Shown here piece after piece: positions 49,575-61,707 of a DNA stretch of 64,000 nucleotides. The notes beneath the pieces are model-generated. The model did no database searches and was not told the origin of the DNA. It was given only the letters and a program-made list of their open reading frames with translations. A program made the position numbers and the translations under genes. Positions within the stretch are counted from its first letter, which is position 1, and each line of letters begins with the position of its first letter. The stretch is taken from contig NC_059374.1 in assembly GCF_019703515.2 (NCBI RefSeq), positions 14,668,245-14,732,244 of the forward strand, given 5' to 3'. The DNA is from Myxocyprinus asiaticus (taxonomy: Eukaryota; Chordata; Actinopteri; Cypriniformes; Catostomidae).

Positions 49575-50697
49575 TTTCCGTATCGCTTGCCGTTAGTCAA
49601 AAATGCTGTTGCTAGGTTGCTGACTGGAACAAGGATGTGGTAAAGTATTTCACCTGTTCTAGCACCTCTTCACTGGTTACCAGTCCAATACAGGATTCAT
49701 TTTAAGATTTTGTTATTTGGTTTTAAAGCTATTAATGGTTTAGCCCCATCTTATCTCTGAGAACTCCTTAGTCATCAGCAATCCTCCAAGACTCTCAGAT
49801 CCTCAGATAAACTTCTCCTGCATACAACCACGCTCATGTTTGAAATTTAAAGGGGATCGTAACTTCTCCATAGTCAGCCCTAGACTATGGAATAACATAC
49901 CTCTGGACATTAGATCCGCTCCTACGCTTCACATTTTTAAATCATGTCTGAAGACGTAGCTATATTCTTTGGCTTTTGTATGAATGTATATTGTATTGTT
50001 TATTGTTTTTAATGTCAATCTTGTTTTTTATTTCCCCTTAATTCATTGTTTTATTTGCCCATGTACAGCACATTGGTATACACTTGTTGTTTTTAAATGT
50101 GCTCTATAACTAAATTGACCTTGACCTTTTGAATGCATGGGATGGAAATGCGGCTTTATTTGCACATTGTTTTTGTGATATTATGGTTTTTCGCATAAAT
50201 TAAACACAGAACTTGCATAGAAACATAGCTGCTGTCACATGTAAATTATGTAAAACAGTCCTATCCACTGAAAACCACACAAATATATCTAAAGCTATAA
50301 TGGTATAGCAAAATCTCTACCGGTTGACACATTTTTACTGTCTCATGTACGTCATAGAGCTTAATCCTAGTTAAAATGACTTGAATGATTTGACAGCGTT
50401 CAGAGTTATGATGTACAGAATGTGTGTAAAGAAACAAAGTGAGAGATAAAGAGCAACAGAGATGTACAATACTAGCAAGCATTGCTCTTTGGAAAGACAA
50501 GAACTCGCATTTATAATCTCATCCAACGGAGTATATTTTCCTGTTTTGGGTTACCCTGTTGGTTTCCTTTTTTTTTTTTTTGTGCACTTTAGAGAGATTG
50601 TTGCTCAAGTATGTGTAAATGTGTGTTGCACCTCGCTTTGCTGGAAGAGTATAATTTTACCAACTAACTAACAACCTGTTTCTCTCCTGTCTAGCAG

Positions 50698-50842
50698 AAA
50701 ACGCGACCAAAGGCTCGTCAGTCTTCGCTGTCTAAACCACTTGAGAGCAGCTACTTTGGAGTTCCTTTAGCCAATGTGGTCTCACTTGAGCGGCCCATTC
50801 CACTCTTCATTGAAAAGTGCATCCGTTACATTGAGACTACAG
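50698..50842 (+). CDS. arhgap35: Rho GTPase-activating protein 35 (p190A), second coding exon in window
   Basis: This 145-base exon continues phase 0 from 29744 and ends in phase 1 (ACA G|GTAAGT). It encodes [16 protein letters not shown], the short polybasic linker that binds acidic lipids and influences Rho versus Rac preference in mammals. [19 protein letters not shown] and [13 protein letters not shown] follow, the start of the RhoGAP domain. The match to the vertebrate p190A sequence ESNYFGVPL...IYIEATG is clear. The acceptor is TAGCAG, so two alternative AGs three bases apart are possible. The next exon should open with the arginine finger (G-x-YRVSG), and I did not find it before 64000. 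Confidence 0.95.
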
Positions 50843-52013
50843 GTAAGTGCAAGGTATCCAACACGCTGGGATCGCTGTGTTTGAGATGAGTCAGAATTAA
50901 AAGAAATTTAAACTGGTTTGTGGATAATAAGGACTATTTTCTATTTTGGTATGCTCAGTCCCTTTCTTGTACCTTCTTGAAATTATATTTTGGTGTTATT
51001 CTCTAACAGATGTGTACAGTTTGACTGGGCCAGATGGCTTATGTATGAACATAGAAGTAGTGATGAATTTTAAAATAATGAATTTAGCTAGATGTTAATG
51101 CTGACCATAACCTGACCTTTACCCCTAACCCTAACTGTACCCCTAGCCCTAACTTTGGTAACAGTAAATGCAAATCTCACAGTAGTTTAACATTTAGACT
51201 ATTCATGTACCAGGTTGGTCGATTTATCGACTAGTCATCCAACAACTGACTTGTTGATTAGTGGGGTCCACTACTAACCTTTTATTTATTTATTTTTTAC
51301 TAGTGGTGGTTTAAATGGGAGGGGCAATTCTCAAATGAATTAAGAGACGCAACTTCTTGGAGAGCGTTTTTGCGTGAAGATAACTTGCTGTACTGAACAG
51401 TGAATAACAGTCAGCACAGTAAAACCCTCTGCAAGAACTTGCGTCATTTTAATGCTTTAGATTTAGTCTTTATATGGGTTGCTGTTACTGCAATCAAAAC
51501 GCTGCATCAAGAATACATTTCAAGACTATTTCTGTTGGACATTAAATCCTATGCTTTATATACCACATTTCTTGGCACTATGTTGTGTTGACAAATTGTG
51601 GTTGTCTTCAAGTTTGATAGAAGTTTGATTTTGATTTTATGCCACCTGCTGAAGAGTAATGGTTGCAATACATTGTTTTAAATTTGTTGGCATCCTGTCT
51701 CTTTGATAAGAAGGCATATGCAAAGAATATCCTCTCCTTTCCCTGCTGTCCTCAGTTCTCTTCATTCTGACAGAGTGAGGGTGGTCTTGGGTCAACTTCA
51801 TACTTTTGCACTTTATGTATTCTCTCTTTATCTCTCTCTTTTGACTTTCTATCCTATTATATGCCCATCCGGTATAATAAAATGGAAAATGTGAATGGTT
51901 CACATATTCAATAGTTACATTTTCATAATCCCTCAAAGCTCAGTGTGTAAAGATACTCAAAACAAGCGGTTTTCAACTGGTTTAGCTTCAGCACCTAGAA
52001 TTTACACTGGACA
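50843..52013 (+). other. arhgap35: arhgap35 intron (start), no exon recognised
   Basis: It opens with donor GTAAGT. It contains a CCCTAACC-like patch at 51118-51160 and a GGTCGATTTATCGACTAGTC word near 51214 that looks like a dispersed repeat tip. No RhoGAP coding segment is seen. Confidence 0.5.
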
Positions 52014-53012
52014 CAGTGCATTCATAAAGTATTCAGACCCCTTCATTTTTTTCCACATTTTATGTTGCAGCCTTATTCTAAAGTGCTTTAAATTATTGTA
52101 TTTATTTTTTTCACATCAATCTACACTCCATACCCCATAATGACAAAGCAAAAACCAGATTTTGATTTTGAAAATGTTTTAAAAAGAAAAAATTTAAATA
52201 TCACATTGACACAAGTATTCAGACCCTTAACTCAGTACTTAGTTGAAGCACCTTTGGCAGAGATTACAGCCTCAAGTGTTTTTGGGTATATGTGACAAGC
52301 TTTGCTCACCTGGATTTGGGGATTTTCTGCCATTCTTTTCTGCACATCGTCTCGAGCTCTGTCAGGTTGGATGGGGACCATTGGTGGACAGCCATTTTCT
52401 GGTCTCTCCAGAGATATTCAATTGGGTTCAAGTCCGGGCTCTGGCTGGATGTTTTTTGTTTTTGGCAATATTCTGAGTAAATTCTAGAGACTGTTGTGCG
52501 TATAAATCCCAGGAGATCAGCAGTTACAGAAATACTCAAACCAGCCTGTCTGGCACCAACAATCTTCCATGCGATTACCTAATCAGCCAGTCGTGTGGCA
52601 GCAGTGTAGTTCATAAAATCTTGCAGATACGGGTCAGGAGCTTCAGTTAATGTTCACATCAACCATCAGAATGGGGAAAAAATGTGGTCTCAGTGATTTG
52701 GTGTGTGGCATGATTGTTGATGCCAGATGGGCTGGTTTGAGTATTTGTGTAATGGGATGCACCTGAGCTAAATTTCAAGTGTCATAGCAAAGGGTCTGAA
52801 TACATATGTCAATGTGATATTTCAGTTTTTTCTTTTTAATAAATTTGCAACATTATCAAAAATCTGTTTTTTTCTTTGTCATTATGGGGTATTGAGTGTA
52901 GATTGATGTGAATTTTTTTTTTTCTTTTTTTTTTTTTTAAGCATTTTAGCATAAGGCTGCAACATAAAATGTGGAAAAAAAATGGAGGGGTCTGAATACT
53001 TTATGAATGCAC

Positions 53013-53014
<2 letters not shown>
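52014..53014 (-). mobile_element. Tc1-like element with long TIRs and foreign centre
   Basis: CAGTGCATTCATAAAGTATT at the left is matched in inverse at the right, and the inverted similarity continues for about 65 bases. Only a C-terminal transposase remnant is present. The centre (about 52468-52750) is a separate sequence with its own inverted arms. TA duplications have been lost: the left flank is CA and the right flank runs into a TG microsatellite. Confidence 0.88.
52306..52470 (-). pseudogene. Tc1-like transposase C-terminal remnant
   Basis: The minus strand reads [16 protein letters not shown]...[17 protein letters not shown], the C-terminal end of a Tc1 DDE domain including the catalytic Glu (IEYLW). 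The DNA-binding region and both catalytic aspartates are absent, replaced by the unrelated central segment. Confidence 0.88.
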
Positions 53015-53076
<62 letters not shown>

Positions 53077-53092
53077 ATATATACACACACAC
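53013..53092. repeat. TG / TA / CA compound microsatellite
   Basis: A TG run, then a TA run, then a CA run, forming an overall self-complementary array directly beyond the Tc1 right end. Confidence 0.95.
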
Positions 53093-53095
53093 AGT

Positions 53096-54487
53096 CAACA
53101 GGACGTTTAGATGTCAGCAAAGTTTCTTACAATTCCACCTCTAGGGGGCGTTACAACAACAAATAAACTGTCATAATTTTACAGCCGTTTGATTGACAAA
53201 GTTCAAATTAAATATGCATCATCTTTGGTTCAAATGATAACACATTCTTAAAAAATCTATTCAAAATGGCCACCAATGGCCAATCAGATTTCAGCACCTT
53301 ATAACTGGTATTGGGAATGGCCGAGGGTTATGGAAATTACTATACACAAGCAGGGTGTCAACTCGAAGCCACATTTCAAATTTTGTGACAATCGGCCACA
53401 CAGTGGCAGTATAATTAGTTAATTCATGTTTTTGCTCATAACTCCGGAACAGTATAGCCTACAATACAAATTTGTAACTTCTCGGAATCCACCAGTGCCC
53501 CACAATGATATGGTTACTTGAATTTCCATTTCCGCAAGAAACTTTTTTTTTACAATTTCGATTTATTCGAAAAACATACTTTTTCGAACTCGTCATAGGC
53601 CGTTTGCCCGATTCTTATGAAACTTGGTATATATTATCTACAGACCCTCCTGAAAAACGTTATCAAAAGAATTTTGATGCGTCGAATTGTTCCAAAGATA
53701 TAAGCAAATATGTTTTGGATGTGGCTTATAATAACTAATTAGCCTACATCTTGTGAGCGCAATTTTCAAACTTAAAATTTGTACACATGGACAAGAGAAC
53801 ACTCTGAGGTAACAAGCCGAGTTTTATTCATTTTTGATGCTGGGGGTTCTATAACTTAAGAAAATCCTGTTTTTGCAACTGTGCTCAAAGCAGGTAAAAT
53901 GTCATGCCAACATAGACAGTCATAAGCTCCGTCCAACAGGAAGTCGGCTATTTTGGATTGTTTGAAAAATGCATGCTCTAGAATTTAAAATAGTCCTCCT
54001 AGTGGATTCATGTTACAGGTATCAAATGTGGACCACATCCTGCCAAAACATTGACGATGCTAAATTGCAAACAGATTTTTGATATATCGAATGGTGTTGC
54101 CATGGCGAAGTGATAAATTAACATGAACAAATGGGAAACAGGAAGTGTGTCATATCTTCTGTGTGCATAGTGTGATTTACATCAAAATTGAGCCGTATGT
54201 TTGGCCTTGTAGGCTATTTGCATTGATGTGGCTATTGTGGGTCACGGTCATAGCGCCACCAACTGGCAGAAGGAAGTGTGGCACTTTTAACAGACTTTGA
54301 AATATCCCTCTTATGTTTACCTGAATTGCTTCAAACATTTTTTTAATAATGTCAAGACAGTGCAGATTTAAATTTCTGAAGGGATTATTGATATCTTTAA
54401 AGAGTGTTGCCAAATTATTCATTTTTATTTATATTCACATTTTTGAAGTACTTGGCATGCTTGAATTTTCATAATATTTTGCACACA
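53096..54487. repeat. 'GCGCCACC' dispersed repeat, copy 1
   Basis: Landmarks are CAACAGGAAGTCGGCTATTT (about 53935), TCCTCCTAGTGGATTC (53996), GTTGCCATGGCGAAG, and GGTCATAGCGCCACCAACTG (about 54247). They recur in the same order at 55816-57624 and in part at 62880-63010. There is no coding potential and the termini are undefined. Copies 1 and 2 both stop at GCACACAC. Confidence 0.75.
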
Positions 54488-55021
54488 CAGGGCTCCAGAC
54501 TGTGACTAAAATGGTCGCAAATGCGATCAAAAATTATTTATTGCGACAATAATTTAAAATCTAGTCGCCATTGGCGACGGTTGGGTTGTGTGCGTTCATA
54601 TGCGGTTTCATCAGATATCATCTTGAGTTATTGAATACATCTATAGAGCGCGCACCACCAGTGTGTCTCGAGCCGCTTTTCACCCGTTCTGTTGTGGTGA
54701 TGAGCTTGCTGCACCGCACACAACAACAACAAACCCAGCACGAGAGAGTCGTGAACAAATGATTCTTTTGAACCGGATCTTTTTCATGAATCACCCGAAA
54801 AGAACTGAGGGTTTGAACTCAGGAGCTTAGGTTAGCAGTTTGAATCAGATTCACTTTCTCAGCAAATCAGCCTTCAGTGAGCTCACAACTGGGAAAATAA
54901 GAGTCCTATGTGTATTTTGGACTTCTTTACAATTAAAAATCTTGTATTGTGTACCACTTGTTTTCTCCTGGTAATTATTGATTGGGATTGTAGTAGCACA
55001 ATAAACTGCATCTGGGATTTC
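54488..55021. repeat. possible hAT-like element with CAGGGCTCC tip
   Basis: It begins ACAGGGCTCCAGACTGTGAC, a CAGGG-type tip, followed by AATGGTCGCAAATGCGATC. The right tip was not found. A TA microsatellite lies at 55024-55051. Confidence 0.35.
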
Positions 55022-55079
55022 ATTATATATATATATATATATATATATATAATGTATGTATATGTGTATCATATATATA

Positions 55080-55806
55080 GTTGTGCTCAAAAGTTTGCAT
55101 ACCCTGGCAGAAATTGTGAAATTTTGGCATTGATTTTGAAAATATGACTGATCATGTAAAAAAACAATCTTTTATTTAAGAATAGTGATCATATGAAGCC
55201 ATTTATCATCACATAGTTGTTTGGCTCCTTTTTAAATCATATTGATAACAGAAATCACCCAAATGGCCCTGATCAAAAGTTTACATACCCTTGAATGTTT
55301 GGCCTTGTTACACACACAAGGTGACACACACAGGTTTAAATGGCAATTAAAGGTTAATTTCCCACACCTGTGGCATTTTAAATTGCAATTAGTGTCTGTG
55401 TATAAATAGTCAATGAGTTTGTTAGCTCTCACATGGATGCACTGAGCAGGCTAGATACTGAGCCATGGGGAGCAGAAAAGAACGGTCAAAAGACCTGCGT
55501 AACAAGGTAATGGAACTTTATAAAGATGGAAAAGGATATAAAAAGATATCCAAAGCCTTGAAAATGCCAGTCAGTACTGTTCAGTCACTTATTAAGAAGT
55601 GGAAAATTTGGGGATCTCTTGATACCAAGCCAAGGTCAGGTAGACCAAGAAAGATTTCAGCCACAGCTGCCAGAAGAATTGTTCAGGATGCGAAGAAAAC
55701 CCCACAGGTAACCTCAGGAGAAATACAGTCTGCTCTGGAAAAAGACGGTGTGGTTGTTCATCATCACACATCAGAGTTGTCAGCCATTAAGCTTAGGCAA
55801 AAGTGA
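55080..55806 (+). mobile_element. Tc1-like element, 3' truncated
   Basis: The left tip GTTGTGCTCAAAAGTTTGCA follows TA at 55078-55079. A second inner copy of the tip, CAAAAGTTTACATACCC, occurs at 55275. Sequence continues through the transposase DNA-binding domain and stops at about 55806, with no right tip. The catalytic half is missing. Confidence 0.85.
55465..55806 (+). pseudogene. Tc1-like transposase N-terminal fragment
   Basis: The 113-codon frame starts MGSRKERSKDLRNK. It contains the paired-type bipartite DNA-binding domain (ISKALKMPVSTVQSLIKKW, KPRSGRPRKISATAARRIV, VTSGEIQSALEKDGV) with the GRPRK hook between its halves. It ends LSAIKLRQK, before any catalytic residue. The family is distinct from the two other Tc1 lineages in this window. 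Confidence 0.92.
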
Positions 55807-55815
55807 ATACATGGG

Positions 55816-57624
55816 TATGGCTAGGGAGCTCTGTAGCGCCACCTTTTGACAAAAGTGGTGGGGTCAGTTTCTTCTGCGATCACCAAACTTGTTATATGTT
55901 GTTCTCATCAAACCGGACAGCTTTCAAAATTACAGTCATTAGCTCCACCCAACAGGAAGTCGGCTATTCTGGATTGAATGTGCATTTTTGGAAAATTGCA
56001 GGCCCTGAACTTTTGAATACTCCTCCTTGGGCAAGGGTCTTCAACAGGGGGTCTGCGTTGGTGCCGTAGGAGGTCCACAAATTACTGTTTGATCCACCAC
56101 CGGCACTCGTAATAATCACTCGCACGTGAGTGAGAGACAGTACCGCCGCTCCCTATATGCATATTACGCAGTCTGTGTAGGGCGCCAACTCCCTAGGGTG
56201 CACCAGAAACTTCACCGGCTGCCCTTACTCACACGTTATATGTTATTCAAGGATCTGGTAGTAGTCGCGGAACACAAACGATCGCCTTGCGCTCGCATAG
56301 AGGAGTGAGAGGAGTATGTATTTTACGCCATCCACATTCTTAAGCCCCTCGAACCTGCATGCCAGATCTTCCTCTTGCAGTAATCATTCCTCATATTCGT
56401 GCATCCCATTTTATTTTGTTATGAACTGAATGGAATGCTGAACATTGTTAAAGTTTGACAAAATTAGCGCATCGCCCATGCTCATTACTTGCCACTCATA
56501 ACGCAATGCATATCATTTTAAGCAGTGCTGCAGTAGAGTGTTGCGCAAGTAAACACGTCTGATATGCGTTTTCGCAGTGTGCGAATGTCAGCCTACAGTT
56601 TCTTGTATTATTAGTTGCTTTTTGCTTTCAGAACAATAGCCTACTGTCAAATCAACATAACGGTGCATACAATCATTTTGTCCTCTTCACAACGTTTTCC
56701 TCCTACAGAAATGAACTGTAATCACTGTAATCACTAACATGAGATGACTCTAGGTATAGGCCTATCAGTAACCTTATAAAGGTTTTTTTATTCTGCATGG
56801 ACAGTCTGTCTGTCTGTTTGTCTGTCTATCTATTTTTTTTTAGGGGGTGTTGCACAGTGATTAAAAATAGAAAATTAAAAATAGCACTTCATGTCAAAAA
56901 AGTTGCAGACCTCTGCTATACTTAATTTAATGATTATTTTAATGGCTTTATAATGTAAGCATCATCAAATATGTGCATACAATAATATGGTACCATACAC
57001 ATTTTATAGGCATAAATTCAACACTCAGTTTTCAGACAATATGCAAAAGGAGCCCCTGCTCTGTCTCTCTACATACCAAGGGTTCCTTGGCCTGAAAATG
57101 GTTGAAGACCCCTTTCCTAGGGGATTCTTGTGACTGACGCAAAACATAGGCAATATTATGCCAAGACATTGAAGATGTTAAATTGTGAACAGATTTTTAA
57201 TATTTTGAACGGTGTTGCCATGGCGAAGCAATTAATTAACGGCAAAAATGTGAAACAGGAAGTTCCATATAACTTCTGTGTGCATTGTATGATTTTAATG
57301 AAAATTCAGCTGTATGTTTTGTAATTGGGGCTGATCACATTTCTCTGGCTGTTATGGGTCATGGTCATAGCGCCACCAACTGGCACCAGGAAGTAAGGCA
57401 ATTTGATCAGACTTTGAAATAGCCCTCTTGTGTTTAGATGAATTGCTTCATAATTCTTTAGAATAATGTCAAGACACTGCTGATGTAAAATTGTAAAGGG
57501 ATATTTGATATCTTAAATACTGTTGCCATTGCAATTTATTGTACAAGTGAAAGCAGTTTTTAAAGTGAAATAAAAAAAGCTATAGGAGTCTAGGTTTATT
57601 GTAATGAAAATGTTCTGCACACAC
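55816..57624. repeat. 'GCGCCACC' dispersed repeat, copy 2, split by hAT-like insert
   Basis: Same landmarks as 53096-54487: TGTAGCGCCACCTTTTGAC (55831), CAACAGGAAGTCGGCTATTC (about 55951), GTTGCCATGGCGAAGC (about 57211) and GTCATAGCGCCACCAACTGG (about 57363). The block is interrupted at 56032-57114, exactly within the TCCTCCTAGTGGATTC word that is continuous in copy 1. Confidence 0.8.
56032..57114. mobile_element. hAT-like non-autonomous element with near-exact 8-bp TSD
   Basis: The tips CAAGGGTCTTCAACAGGGGG and complement AAGGGGTCTTCAACCATTTT are inverted. TCCTTGGG (56024-56031) and TCCTAGGG (57115-57122) are the duplication with one mismatch. The length is 1083 bp. Internal short frames show no transposase. 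Confidence 0.83.
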
Positions 57625-58256
57625 TTTTTATTTTTTTCTGATTAACTATTTTTTTTATTGATTCATATATTAAACACAGAAAAACAAAACATATATACAC
57701 AGAATCAATATTTAACACCCACTATTACCCCTCCTAATCCCCAACCCCACCCTGGTCCTCAACAACATCCCAGTGGTCATACATGATTAAAGACAAAAAA
57801 TATATATATATATATATATTAGTAATCACACACATTAACAACCACACCTTTCTCTCCACTGCTTCTCCCCGAGAGCCCTCCAAAAACGCCAGATATCTGC
57901 CCCATTTCCCCACAAACGAGTCCAATTTCCCCAGTCTTCTAGATGACCCTTTTTCAAAAGCTGCCACCCTCCCCATCTCCGAGCACCACTCCTGAAATGG
58001 GGGCGCTCCAGCCGACCTCCATCCCCTTAAAACTATCTGTCTGACGATCATGACACTGGTTAGGACCCAACTCTTTGTGTCTATTCTCTACATTGATGAC
58101 CGCCCCATCGCCCAAAATACAGAGTCTGTGGCAAAATAAAACCCAAGTGCCCAATATGTCACACACAAAACTCTGAACCTTCAACCAAAATTCTTGGATA
58201 TTAACACACCACCAAAAGACATGGGTTGTGTCTCCATCCTCTGATTGGCATTGCCA

Positions 58257-60960
58257 TCAGGTGGGTGTGTCTTTATGACCAAGCCTATACAATCTAGAGG
58301 GGGTCCAATAGAATCGATGTAAAATCTTGAATTGCATAAGGCGCACCATTGCATCTCTAGATGCAGACTTGACATTTTTTAGAATCCTAGCCCACATTCC
58401 CTCCTCCAATACCAAGTTTAAACCTTTCTCCCCTAACCTCTTGATAGAAGTTAAAGCTCCGTCCCCCAGATTCTGAATTAGCAGGGAGTAATACACTGAT
58501 GCCTCATGACCTTTTCCAAAAGCAGTAATCACCACTCCCAGAGTGTCTACCACTTTAGGGGGGTGTATGCTACTCCCAAAAATAGTACAGAGCAGGTGGC
58601 GCAGCTGTAAATACCTAAAAAAACTGTGTAGTGTAGTGAGTGTAGTAACCCCCCTCTCAATCCACTCTGACCAGCAGAAAGGGTACTTATTAATACATAA
58701 ATTTGGGTTCAGCCATATGCTCGAGGCAACATTTAAATAAATGTCTGAATTAAACACTCTGGACACACTTGTCCATACCGAGTGAAAATGTGAGATAACA
58801 GGGTGTAACTTAACTTCTCCAGTTATAGTTTGATAGAAAGGCTTTGCAATGGCAAAATAGGGGCAAGAACTTCCTGTTCAATACAAAACCAGGGAGGGGC
58901 TGTCTCAGGTGGAAGAGACCAATGAGCCAAATGTCTGAGACCAAATGCATAATAATAAAACAAAATCTTGGGTAGGCCTAGCCCACCTTTGTCAATCGGC
59001 CTACGCAGTTTACTGAAATGTAATCTGGGATGTTTACCATTCCAAATGAAGGACTTCGCTATGCATCTACAGGGAGAGACTGTAGCAGGTAGTTGAATTT
59101 TGGAATACAGTTCATTTTAATAACATTAACCTTATCAATCATAGATAAATGTAATGAAGCCCACCTGCCCACATCACTCAAACCTTTTTATTAAAGGGTC
59201 AAAATTAACTAACTAAATCACACAGATTTGCTGGGAATAAAATACCCAAATACTTAATGCCCTGTTTGAGCCACTGAAAGGTGCCCGGCTGAAAAGCCAT
59301 TACCAGGCAGTACGCTGTCAGAGCCAAAGTTTTGGATTTAGACCAATTAACTCTGTATCCTGAGAACTTAGAAAAGGAATTAATAATTCTGTGGAGGCAA
59401 GGCATAGATCTAGTAGGGTCGGAGATGAATAATAAAGTGTCATCTGCGTAAAGCAAAAGCTTATGCGCCACACCTCCCGCCATCACCCATGGAAAATCAT
59501 CCTCCTTGCTTACCGTGGCTGCTAATGGTTCCAGGGCAAGACAGAACAATAATGGGGAAAGAGGGCAACCCTGACGGGTGCCCCTATCCAGAGTAAAATA
59601 ATCTGAAATTAATCCATTTGTTTGTACCGCCGCTACTGGGTGTCTATAAAGTAACTTAATCCATCCAATAAACGTATTCCCAAACCCATACATTTCCAAT
59701 ATCTTAAAAAGATAATCCCATTCTACCATATCAAATGCCTGTTTGGCGTTAAGTGAGATGGCAGCGACCGGAGCCTGATCATTCGCCACTAACCACATGA
59801 TATTGATGAGATGCCTAATGTTATCAGAAGAGCTGCGGCCCCGAAAAACCCCACCTGATCTGTATGTATAAGAGATGTCATAACTTAATCGGTTAGCCAA
59901 AATTTTTTGACAGTATTTTAACATCTAGGTGGATCAGGGAAATTGGATGGTAACTCTTACACTCGCTTGGATCTTTGTCCTTTTTTAAGAATCGGACTGA
60001 TCTGGGCTTGCGTTATGGTTGGCGGAAGCTTTCTATTATTTAATGATTCCGTATAAACTTCTAGCAAAAGTGTAGCCAATTCTGTAGCATAAAATCTAAA
60101 AAAACTCAGCGGCAAAACCATCTGGCCCCGGAGACTTGCCTGTAGGCAAGGCTTTAATTACCTCACCACGCTCCTCCAAGGTTATCTCTGAATCAGGATA
60201 ATTTTTTGCTTCATCAGTTTAGGAAGTTCTAATGGTTCCACAAAGTTTCTAATATCTTCATCAGTGGATTCTCCCAAACCACGCCGACAGAGGACACTGA
60301 GGACCAGTTGGTCTCCATATAAACATTGATTTCAGCCTTTAACATTTGTTGGAATTCAGGATTTTGCAAAAGGGATATATTAAAGCGCCAGGGCGTGATC
60401 TGAGACTAAAATGTTTCCAATTGAGCAATCAACAACAGATGAAATGAGGGACTTAGATATTTAAAAAAAATCTATTCTAGAATAAATCTTATGGACTGAT
60501 CAAAAGAATTTATAGTCCCTACCAGATGGGTTCAAAAGTCTCCAAATATCTGTAAGACCAAGATTTTTACACATCCTGTGAAGCGTCAGTGTTGCTCTAT
60601 GGGGCTTACACACTTTTGCTTCACTATGATCAAGGACTGAGTCCATCAAAAGATTAAAGTCTCCTCCCAATATTATATCATGAGGGGTGCCCGCGACTTG
60701 CAACATCCCTTCAAGATCTAGGTGCGTAAATATTAGCCAAAATAAGTCTTTGCCCCTAAATTTCTGCTAAATCAGTAATGACTCTTCCTAATTTCTTTAA
60801 TCTGTTTGAGATATTTGAATTGTAAATGCTTATTTATCAGTGTAATGACTCCCCTGCTCTTACTTGAGCCAGCACTAAAGAAAACATGTCCACCCTATAT
60901 CTTCCCAAATTTTTCAGCTTCCTGTGGGGAAAGATACATTCTTGAAGAAACACTATCATA
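58257..60960 (-). pseudogene. L1-like ORF2 remnants, copy B
   Basis: The RT frame at 59205-59924 (239 codons) is the best preserved in the window: GVFRGRSSSDNIRHL, ALDMVEWDYL-type motif (here AFDMVEWDYL), GTRQGCPLSPLLFCLALEPL and the active site LLLYADDTLLF, intact YADD. Endonuclease motifs IILGGDFNLLMD lie at 60500-60706. The C-terminal region at 58257-58766 ends at RLGHKDTPT, before the Zn knuckle found in copy A. Frameshifts between the parts make the whole inactive. Confidence 0.92.
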
Positions 60961-61707
60961 TTTCTTACGTTTAAGAAGAGAAGTAACCTTCCTTTTTATG
61001 AGGTGCCCCAACCCATTCACATTTCACATGGAGAGAGACAATCCACTCATATTAACATTTGACATTTTGACACATTAGAAAAAACAGATTGTGTGTAAAA
61101 AAATAAAATTATAAAGACCACATTCCAACATTAGTGCAACAATCAAACCCCAAACTTCCCCCCGAACCAAACAAACCGAAAAAAAGAAAAACTTGCGCAT
61201 TAACCCCACGCACGACAGCGCCAACTGGTGTCCATCCCTCTGAACTCAAACAGTACATGTATGCCTACGAGAGCCCCTGCGACAACTTTGCCGTCGTATT
61301 GCTCAAGTCCAGTGTTTCTATACAAATTTTGTGAGACAGAATTACACAGCAGAAGATAATCTATAAAGCAAACTCCAGCCAATAGGCAGAATAAACACAA
61401 AGAACGTGTAGATTCATCCACATAACTGTCCCGAAGGTCTGTTCCTCCACAAAACAAACTCCAGCCGCTAGCTGGTCAGTTCAGTTTTCTCAGACATTCA
61501 AGTGAATGTTCAATGAGCCGGCCCGTTCGGCTGTTACATGAGTGCAACAAATGACCTAATCACTCCAATGTCTTTCAAGAAATACTACACAAAACAAACT
61601 CCCGCCGCTAGGCAGAACCAGCACAAAAAGAAAAGGTCGGACGGTCAAGTGAATGTTTAGTGAGTTGGTCCACTTGGCTGCAACGTGAGTACCACAAAAT
61701 AACTTAC

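Larger units (their letters stand above)
46904..50125 (+). mobile_element. L2-like LINE, apparently inserted full length, 10-bp TSD
   Basis: CTTTTGAATG occurs at 46894-46903 and 50126-50135. The 5' end contains CAAGATGGCGCC (46912-46923), a YY1-like motif seen in LINE promoters. The 3' end reads AATGTGCTCTATAACTAAAT then TTGACC repeats, the short-repeat tail typical of L2/CR1-type elements. Between are an endonuclease remnant and a reverse transcriptase with several frameshifts. A TA microsatellite lies at 48197-48242. Confidence 0.87.
46361..50230. mobile_element. TIR element 'AGCTGGGTTTCCATCCA', split by an L2-like LINE
   Basis: The left tip AGCTGGGTTTCCATCCACAT and the right tip complement AGCTATGTTTCTATGCAAGT are imperfect inverted repeats. 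Internal TTGCGC/GCGAATA-poor, GCATAAA-rich words occur on both sides of the LINE at 46904-50125. Without the LINE the element would be about 640 bp. No transposase or definite target duplication is visible. Confidence 0.65.

Noticed and set aside
59205..59924. Active L1 reverse transcriptase
   Set aside because: YADD is intact, but the frame is bounded by frameshifts and the element is 5'-truncated.
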